64,000 nucleotides of DNA. It comes from Apiospora phragmitis. Its lineage: Eukaryota > Ascomycota > Sordariomycetes > Amphisphaeriales > Apiosporaceae. A program made the position numbers and the translations under genes. Shown piece by piece: positions 56,301 to 64,000 of the stretch (positions are counted from its first letter, which is position 1; each line of letters starts with the position of its first letter). Location: contig JAQQWL010000015.1 of NCBI GenBank assembly GCA_038363925.1, positions 1,054,001 to 1,118,000 of the forward strand. The letters run 5' to 3'. The notes under the pieces were generated by a model. The model did no database searches and was not told the DNA's origin. It saw only the letters and a list, made by a program, of their open reading frames with translations.

Positions 56301-59300
56301 GCAATGTTGCTAGCAAGCGACCGGTGCTCAATTACAACACCTTTGGGCTTGCCGGTTGAGCCTGACGTAAACAGTATGTATGCAATGCTACTTGAGCTGA
56401 CTTCGGGTAGCTCATCGTCCTTGCCTGCTGGCAGAGCCGTGATGACCGATTCGGAGATGACGAGCGTCTCGGCCACTCCATCAAATCTTCGAGCTTGGGT
56501 AGGCGAAGTGAGAATCAGGCGCGCATCAGCTTCTAGCAGCAGAGACTTGACGCGTCCCTCCGGGTCATTGATGTTCAACGGGAGGAATGCAGCACCGGAT
56601 CTCAGGATGGACAGAATTGCCACAGTGGACCAAAGGGATTTTTCGAAACAAAATGGCAAGATGGTACCGGCCTTGACACCCTTGCGCACGAGGTGCCCGG
56701 CAAGACGACTTGTGTATTCATCTAGCTCTTGGTAAGAGACTTCGCCATCCCATGCCGAGACTGCTGGGGCACAGGGTTGAGAGATTGCGCGCAGCTTGAT
56801 GCTTTCTGGGACGCATTGATCCACTGTTGTCGGCACACGAGCATTCCATTGATCAATGACGCTTCGGTCGTGGCTGCTGAGCAGGTCGACTTTTGGAAGG
56901 GTCTGCTCTGGATTGTTGAGGATTGCACTCAGAGCTGCTTCGAATGTGTGCGAGATGCTCACTGCCCTGGAGGCCGAAATGCCATTTTGCGGAGAGTATC
57001 TCACTACAAAGCCCAGACGGTCTGCGGAATACGCAGCATTGAGAGTCAGGGTGAACTCCGTTGGGTCACGACTGTGCAGGAGGTTCATCTGAAGCCCACT
57101 TGGGGAGATCATCGTCGAATCGTCAAATCGCTGGATTGACACCACTGTGTCGAACAAGGCGCGGGCTGGGAGTTGTAGCTCGTGCTGCATCTCTGCGAGC
57201 GAGGTATGTTGGAAAGGGATGCTTTCAAAGAAGTCGCGCTGGACTGTGTCGGCCAAGTTACGAATACTCATTGTATCGTTACTCATGTCAATCCTGCACG
57301 GGAGGACGTTGATGAACGGGCCGACTGTCTTTTCGATGCCCTCGAGCGGTAAATTGCGGCCTGCGACTGCATAACCGAACAAAACATCCTCGGATTGAGT
57401 GTAGCGACGTAAGACCATTGCCCAGGCAGCCTGGATAACCGAAGCTTGTGAAATTCCATGAGCGTTAACGAAGCTATCGAGCGCTTGTGCGGTGCCATCA
57501 GCAACAGGTACGTCGACAGATGGGACCTCGCTGATCTCGCCAGACTGCGCGACAGGGTTGATAGAAGAGACGAGGCAAGGACTTGCGCCTTTCAGATAGC
57601 TCATCCAATGGATTAAAGCATCTTTCGCATCCTTTTCTTGAAGATATGCGATGTAGCCGTGGTAAGATGGACCCGGTTCATCGGCCAGATTGTCCTCCAA
57701 AGCGGCGATGAGGTCGCCAAAGATCAAATCCATCGACGCGCCATCCATCAGAGCGTGGCTAATATCAAGCTTGCATATCACTCCGGCTGATGTTGGAATA
57801 ACGGTCAAGGCGTGTGGGGAACCACCCGACCAATTGGCCGGAGCCTGGTCCTTCAAAACAGCGATGGCAGACTCATCATGGAATTCAAGAATGTTGATTT
57901 GCGGACGTAGCTTTTTGAAGATGACCTGATCAAACGCCCCATTGGATGTCTTGGTCTCCACGAACACAGTCCGCAGCGAAGGGTGGCGCGCAACAACCTT
58001 AGTCCAACCAGCGTCCAGAGCTTCAGCGTTGATGGGTATAGGAGAAATCAGGTTGAAGATCACGCATGTGCGGTATTGCTCAGCGTTCAAGGAGCTGTTC
58101 AGTAGCATTGCGGTCTGAAGTGGCGAGCAAGGGAACATATCCTCTATCTCGGTCCAATCTGAAGCCCCGAAACTGGCGCATGCTTCAGAGATCTGCGCGT
58201 CGAGCCTGTCATGGGTAGTATGTAAGAGTGGGAAGTCGCTCAATGTTGGCACCGACCCCTGCGGCTGATCGCACAGGCTATTGATCAGAGCTTCAAGTGT
58301 ATGTTGCACTGAGTGTACCCATTCTTCGATGCGATCGAGGTGCTTCATGCGATCATTCAAGATGAATGACATATGCAATTGTCCATGCCTGACAACGGCG
58401 GACACTTCAATCAAAGCGAACCGAGGCGTATCGGGGCCAACTTCGGACGCATCCCTGGGAGCTCACCATTGAACTCAATGAGTAATTGGTTCTCACCCTC
58501 CAATTGTTGAAATTGCCCGGCATAGTTGAAAATGATCTCTGCCATCAAGTCGTCTTGGAAAGCAGTCTGCCCTTCGGCGTTCAAGTACTTCGAAGCGAAG
58601 TACGCCCATCCGTTTTGAGGGATACTTCGGCGCAAGTCCTTGACCTCCCGCAGGGTTTCAAGCGTAGGGCTTTCGGGTTTCGCAGATACATGGACCGGGC
58701 AAAAGGGCAGTGAACCATCCGACAGTCGAGCCAATGTCGATGGTCTCATCCCAGGGCTCTCGGCCGTGTCCTTCCACAAACATGGTGGGGCCTTCCCGCT
58801 CTCTGAAGATGTTACTGAAGGCCTGCAACGCGGACGCCAATAGTACATCCACCACATCTGTGCGAAGGACCTCATGACATTGGCCAATTAATAGCGCAGT
58901 CAGATCCTTACTCAAGTTGAAATATTTGGTCCTGGTCGTGCCATACCTATTCTCTGAAGGTGTCGAGATGCCCCAATATGCAAGGTTACTGGCATGGAGA
59001 TCAAATGGTAGAGCCGATCGAGGGCCGAGATTGTGTCGTGCGTGGTCTGCTTGGAGTGCCGTCCACGATTGGAAGCCCAGTCCAGTCAGCTCAGGTAACG
59101 GTTGTCCTTGGAGGCTCTGTTCCAATCCCTCCAACACGATCCTCCACGACACCAGGTCAATCACCAGATGGTGTGCCGTCAGGAAAAGCAGCTGCCCATG
59201 CCCTTCAATGTCGTTCGAGAAGAACACCGCGCGGAAGACAGGACCGCTAATCACGTCCAGACTGTTGGCAGAGGCGAGTGTTGCGTACGCTTCTTTCAAG

Positions 59301-62300
59301 GTTTGGGCATCACTTACCCAGATACAATCGACAGCGCTGGGTGCCCTACAGACAGTCTGCTGCCATTTCCCTTTCGAGTCTTGTCCAAACGTCGCTTGCA
59401 GCATTGGATGCCGTTCAACAAGACCTCGAATGGCCACGGTAACATCTGAAGGGCTGACTGTCCGAGTTAGCTTCATGAAGAAGCTTTGGTGGAATCGACG
59501 CCGGCCAGTAAACTCGGTTTCCGATCCCAAAGGTAGACATTGAGCGTGGAGATTCACGTAATGCTGCTGGATGGGGGTAAGATCGAATGGTTTCCCAATC
59601 TCGTCAGAGGCAATTGGAGCGGTCGCACTCTGACTGGCGGATTCTGCGCTCATGAGAGTCGCCAATTGCGAGAGACTGGCCCTGCTCATCAGCTTTTTCA
59701 GACTTAACGCAATGCCCTGGCTTCTACACTTGGCTATCAAGCGCATCGCACTGATGGAATCACCGCCCAGGCTCATGAACGACTGGTTGATGCCTGCCCG
59801 CGTGGGGTCAATATTGAGCACCTCCGTCACAATAGCATGTAACCTCTTCTCGTCGTCGGTCTTGGCGAATTCAATCGTGGTGGGTGCAAGCAGGTTGTCG
59901 ATCTGTTCTTGTTGCTTTGTGTCGATCCCCGTTACCCACCGACTGACGGCTGAGCGGTCTCTCTTGCCAGAAAGGGAAATCGACAGAGACGTGACGAGTA
60001 TCCAGGCTTCTGGGACCATGTAGCTGGGCAAGTTCTCCGATAGAGCGTCCCGCATTTGGTTAACCATGATGCCTGCGAACTTTTGCTGCTTGGCTGATAT
60101 CAGTTGCAGAGGCGCAGAATCTTGCATTGCGAACTCCTCGAGTACGACGACGGCAGCGATTCTCTTCTCGAACGGCCCCGACTTTGGGAAAACGACGCAA
60201 GACTGGCTGACAGAATCGAGTTTGTTGATGTTCTCTTCGATCTCACCCAGTTCGACTCTCTGTCCACGAACCTTAACCTGCTGATCTTTTCGCCCGAAAC
60301 ACTGGATTGATCCATCGGGGCTATATCGCACAATGTCTCCGGTCTTGTAAAAGCGGCCCTGGGGCGACCATTTCAGACCAGTAAAAAATGCAGAAGCCGT
60401 TTCGTCAGGTATGTCAAGGTAGCCACGCGCAAGAATAGGACCTTGCATGAGGAGCTCACCAGGACAGCCAATTGGCATGAGAATATTGGCGTTATTGGGA
60501 TCCACGACCCAAGTAAGTCCACCACTACCGAAACCGGTGTTCATGGCCTTGGTCTCAGTCGTCACATTGGCGTTGATGAGGCACAGAACTGCGCACTCTG
60601 TTGGTCCGTATCCATTCATCAGTTGGAGGTTCGAGGCCCATGTTCTGACATCCTCCTGGCTCAAAGGTTCACCAACGAGAGCAAGGGTCTTGAGAGATGG
60701 AATCTCTCGAGGGTCCACGAGCCTTGCCACCGAAGGCGTCAGAGATGCCCAATTGGGCTTGGATTCTTGGATCATGCTGGCGACACCTGCCTCATATGCT
60801 TGCTCGCTGGCAATGCAGATACAACCACCCACTGTGAGAACCGCAAGGGACTCCATCAAGCTAACGTCGAAGGCGAAAGAGGAAAATAGAAGGGCGCGGG
60901 TGTCCGGACCCATCTGCAGGAGCTTGGTATAGCTATCCGCGCTACTCAAGAATGCCGCATGCTCAACGACGCAGCCCTTGGGTGTTCCGGTACTGCCTGA
61001 CGTATAGATGGCATATAGCATGCTGTCGGGTTGGTAGCTGGGAGTTGGCGCTGCTTCATCGGGTAACTGGTTTATGGAATCTCTGCTGACTTCAACGCTT
61101 CGCCATTGACTGTGGTTCCAGTTGGTGAGGTTCTTGGAGGAGCTGAGGACGAAGCGCGACCTTGTTGATGATACCACAAATCGCTGTCGCGCAGCAGGCA
61201 GCTTGTCGTCGAGAAAGACGAACGCGCCCCCGGCTTTCACTACCGCTAACATCGCCACGATCGCCCATGTCGACTTTTCAAAAGATAACGGGACAAGCGT
61301 CTCGCATCTTACTCCTAACGAATGACAAAGGTATGCAGCAAGACAGGTAGAGTGCCTGTCAAGCTCCGCATAAGTCATTTCACCGTCCCAAGATGATATT
61401 GCGATGGCAGTTGGTGATTCTTGCGTCTGTCTAGCGACGACATCCCAAACGCACATGTTGACCTTTTGCGGTTGATTGGCATTCCATGACCTCAAATTGA
61501 GCTTATCCTCGGGACATAACAAGTCCATATCGCCGACGTTCCTTTCCATGTCCATGCTCAATTGGCGAATGAAGTGCTCAAGCTGAGCAAGCAAGCGATC
61601 TGCCTCTGTGGAACTCAAAACATGATGATCATAAGTAGCCGAAAGGTTCACCTTATCACTTCCCAATGTACACTCCACCACCAAGGACTGTGTAAAGAAG
61701 TTGCCTGTGTCAACAGGGACATTCTCAACGCCTGGGATACCTAAGATGTCAGCATCATCTAGATCGCCTGGTTGAATGACCAGCAGGCTTCGTAGTTGGC
61801 AAGCGGCTTCGCAAGAGGCGTTCGAGATGCCGAATGTTCTGCAGCCCGAGGTACTCGTACGGAACCATAGAAATAGACCCCTTATGAACTTTGGAGACCA
61901 CCTCTTTGATGCTATCCGCTGAGTCATGGCGTACTCGCACTGGCACTGTGGCGATAGTTGGGCCGATCATGTCAGCAATGCCTGGTAGAGCCAAGTTGCG
62001 ACCAGCGTTCGTTGTCCCAAAGACGACATCCCGTGTACCAGTGTATTGTCCCAACAGAAGAGCCCAAGCAGACTTGATAGTGGCTGCTAAAGGGATATCT
62101 GATTGACTCTGTCGAAAGCTCATGGTACGGGCTGTGTTAAAACGGGCATCGGCTTGGTAAGTGGGCGATGGCAGGTGAGGAAAGTCGCATGTCGTCGCGC
62201 CAGCCAATTCGGTGGCCCAGAACTTTTCCGCGGTAATACGATCCTGGTCGTAAACGTGCCAAGCATAGTCGGAGAATGGGGGTGGCTTCTGAAGCGGCTT

Positions 62301-64000
62301 CCACTGGTAGGCCTGCGAGAGTTGATCCATGATGAGTGAGAAAGACCACCCATCGTATATTGAATGATGCAGAGTGCACACCAAGTATTGCCTCTCTTCC
62401 TCGGAGATTAAGGCGAAGCGAGCAAGTGCATCTCCATATTGAATCGGCTTCTTCTTGTCCATAGGAAGATACTCCTGAAGAGACTCCCCGCTCTTGATTT
62501 CCATCCGGTCGTTGTACACAACCTGGTAGCGCTTCCCAAGTGCGCTGACAATCCTGGTTCGCAAGATGTCGTTGTTTCTTCTCACAGCCTTCCAGGCGTC
62601 GATATACGCTTCAAGGTCAGTCTCTTCGGATATCGAAGTCACGAGCTGCAAAACATATGCACCTGACTGGCCCAGAGTGATCGACATCATTGCATCCTGC
62701 AGCTCGGTGCAGGGATACACGTCTTGGATCTGGCCAGACTTCATATTGTGTTCCTCGATTGCCGCGTTGGTGACTGCGGTCTTCATTTCTTTGACGAAGA
62801 CTTCATGACTGTCGTTGCGTGAGGGGTCGTCCGGTTTGAGGTTGATGAAGGAAGCCGCAGTGGCAAGTTCCTGAACGGTGGGGTGGTTGAAGACGTCCAC
62901 GACAGTCATATGTAAATTCGCGTGCCGCGCCGCTGCCACTAGCCTGATGGCTTTGATTGAGTCGCCTCCACGGTGGAAGAAGTTGTCGGCAATTGACAGT
63001 GACTCAGGCTGAACGCCCAAAGCTGTAGCAAAGAGACCATGTAGACTCAGTTCCATAGGTGATTTCGGGGGACAGACCTCGGAAAGGCCAGTAAGTGCGT
63101 ATCGCGCAACACTATCCTCAGGAATCTGGCAGGCCAGGTTGATCAAAGCCTTTCGGTCGATCTTCGTCGACGCGCTAAGAGGGATGCGATTGACCGGTAT
63201 GAACATGGAGGGTATCATGAAAGAAGGGACTTTGGTCGCCATAGCTGTCGCTAATGCTTGAAGTCTCTTGAGCAAGTCGTCCGACATGGGCAAAGTGCGT
63301 GGCTTGCTGTTCAGATCGGTGGACTCTGAGGCGTTGATGAAGGCAACAAGCTGTCTGTCCCCAGCTTGGCCGGAGCGAGAGATCACTGCCGCAGCTACTT
63401 GCTTTAATGTCGACATGCTGGTCAAGATGCACTGCTCAACCTCGCCGAGTTCCATTCGCTGGCCGCGCAGCTTCACTTGGTCGCCATCCTTCCGGCCAAG
63501 AAAGTTGAGGGTCCCGTCTGCGTTGAGCCGTACCAGATCGCCCGTGCAATAGAACCTAGAGGTAAATCCTTGCTGGCTCAGCATGGGATTGGAAGTGAAC
63601 CATGCGGGATCTGAGATAAACGCAGCTGCAGTCTTCACAGGCTCGTTGATATAACCTCGTGCCACAGGTGGTCCGCCCAAGAGCAATTCACCCGGCGATC
63701 CTACTGGCGCAAGTCTCTGTGGGTTCCTAGGGTCCACGACCCACAGAGTCTGACCCAGGCGATGTCCCAGGTTCAACCCGCTGCGGGCGGTATCGATTCT
63801 GGGGTGCATGAGGGCGACAATGGAGCACTCGCATGGGCCATACGCATTCTTGAGGACCACCGAGTCGGACCAGGTCATCACATCATCAGCGGACATTGCT
63901 TCACCGCCAAGTAGCAGTGTACGGAGGTTGGGAACGTCAGAAGGCGTCAGGAGTCTCGCAAACGACGGAGTGAACAGTGCCCATGTGCAATTGGCCCGTC
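45646..64000 (-). CDS. Non-ribosomal peptide synthetase, last five modules with terminal condensation domain (5' end outside window)
   Basis: One minus-strand gene entering at 64000 and ending with TGA at 45648-45646. Order: A(partial)-T-C, A-T-E-C, A-T-C, A-T-E-C, A-T-CT. The only intron found is near the end (45905-45835, GTAAGT to CTGCAG). Elsewhere the coding sequence is continuous but changes frame by one base at five places: near 61825, at 58697-58699, 58453-58455, 53882-53884 and 48294-48297, four of them in G/C runs. Homology continues without gap across each, so this is one gene and not six. More than 6,000 residues lie in the window. There is no thioesterase or reductase. The final CT domain with IHHAITDG implies release by cyclization. 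No N-methyltransferase insert is seen. Confidence 0.93.
50365..54905 (-). other. NRPS module n-1: C-A-T-E (D-residue)
   Basis: The C domain starts DVEDAYPATPLQEALI (about 54901), with active site HHAAYDGWSAG. The A domain spans about 53673-52098. Its specificity positions are D A Y V M G G V F by eye. The carrier FMALGGDSITGMQL has its Ser near 51906. The epimerase covers about 51750-50478, with HHLAVDLVSWRII and EYHGRESWDDSIDVSSTVGW. One frame change lies at 53882-53884, near the end of the C domain. Confidence 0.85.
54905..58160 (-). other. NRPS module n-2: C-A-T
   Basis: The C domain starts DMFPCSPLQTAML (about 58153). Its active site reads SHALMDGAS, with Ser in place of the first His of HHxxxDG. 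It follows an epimerase, so it should be of the D-C-L type. The A domain is at about 56887-55303, with specificity positions D A T M A V G V F by eye. The carrier FFKLGGDSLSAMRV has its Ser near 55123. No epimerase. This stretch contains no frame break. Confidence 0.85.
58300..62740 (-). other. NRPS module n-3: C-A-T-E (D-residue)
   Basis: The condensation domain opens with DVYPCTELQDAMM (about 62735) and has the active-site HHSIYDGWS. The A domain spans about 61525-59947. Its specificity positions 235-331, aligned by eye to GrsA PheA, read D V M S A V G V L. The carrier FMSLGGDSISAMRL has its Ser near 59758. The epimerization domain starts near 59590. It shows HHLVIDLVSWRIV (about 59173) and EGHGREPWDETIDIGSTVGW, so this residue is converted to the D form. 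Three of the gene's frame changes fall within this module. Confidence 0.85.
62740..64000 (-). other. NRPS module n-4: partial adenylation domain and carrier
   Basis: From the window edge the A domain is visible from about motif A4. Landmarks are NAYGPCECS (A5), GELLLGGPPVARGYI (A6), YCTGDLVR (A7), GQRMELGEVE (A8) and STKIDRKAL (A10). The carrier reads FFHRGGDSIKAIRL, with the pantetheine Ser at about 62960. A His-Arg replaces the more usual Lys-Leu just before GGDS. Visible specificity positions (278, 299, 301, 322, 330, 331, aligned by eye to GrsA PheA) are L, L, G, A, I, V. The substrate is not assigned. Confidence 0.8.

Noticed and set aside
48185..61927. Introns at the NRPS frame changes
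   Set aside because: No GT-AG pair is needed or fits. Conserved motifs run directly through the joints, leaving no room for introns.
45720..63896. Reading the NRPS region as six separate genes or pseudogene pieces
   Set aside because: Each piece stops in mid-domain and the next continues the same domain one frame over without gap or overlap beyond a few codons. One gene with base-count breaks explains all of them.
1..64000. CRISPR array, rRNA or bacterial operon features
   Set aside because: No regularly spaced repeats and no rRNA-like sequence were seen. Gene structure is eukaryotic throughout.

Overview
The window looks like a chromosome piece from a filamentous ascomycete, most probably a Sordariomycete. 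Coding DNA is GC-rich. Genes carry short GT-AG introns of about 50-95 nt. AT-rich blocks hold transposon remains with the C:G to T:A decay typical of repeat-induced point mutation (RIP). The gene families are fungal: Hce2 effector-like proteins, CBM1 feruloyl esterase, HsbA-type wall protein, fungal rhodopsin-like membrane protein, ankyrin/STAND-type protein and a very large NRPS.

Layout. Bases 1-5.6 kb are RIP-decayed repeats: a Ty3/gypsy chromovirus integrase and chromodomain remnant, then a TIR-bounded element with an internal duplication. From 5.9 to 38 kb lie ordinary accessory and housekeeping genes: MFS transporter (-), Hce2 protein (+), F-box-like protein (-), ankyrin/STAND-type protein (-), Tyr/Pro-rich protein (-), feruloyl esterase (-), a second Hce2 protein (+), cytosolic glutamyl-tRNA synthetase (-) divergent from mitochondrial ribosomal protein uL1m (+), secreted beta-lactamase-like hydrolase (+), HsbA-like GPI protein (+) and a cysteine-repeat secreted protein (-). 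A second AT-rich TIR element (38.85-40.2 kb) and a tRNA-Glu(CUC) come next. From 40.7 to 64 kb there is a probable secondary-metabolite locus: HSL-type esterase (-), a 5'-truncated flavin monooxygenase (+), a rhodopsin-like membrane protein (+) and the 3' part of an NRPS that leaves the window at base 64000.

The NRPS is the main feature. In translation order it reads A(partial)-T-C-A-T-E-C-A-T-C-A-T-E-C-A-T-CT. These are the last five modules, two with epimerases, ending in a terminal condensation domain of the kind that releases fungal peptides by macrocyclization. The predicted product is a cyclic peptide with D-residues at positions n-3 and n-1. The truncated monooxygenase, the esterase and the membrane protein may be its tailoring or export neighbours, which is inference.

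Nearly every long gene is broken by single-base frame changes, mostly in G, C or T runs. They occur even in the essential GluRS and uL1m genes and five times in the NRPS. The simplest reading is uncorrected indels in the assembly, so gene models taken straight from this sequence would wrongly split or truncate genes. Separately, three in-frame TAG codons sit in two otherwise open genes (13.3-16.8 kb and 18.0-18.7 kb). These are substitutions and could be RIP-type CAG to TAG changes or sites of the A-to-I stop-codon editing known from Sordariomycetes.
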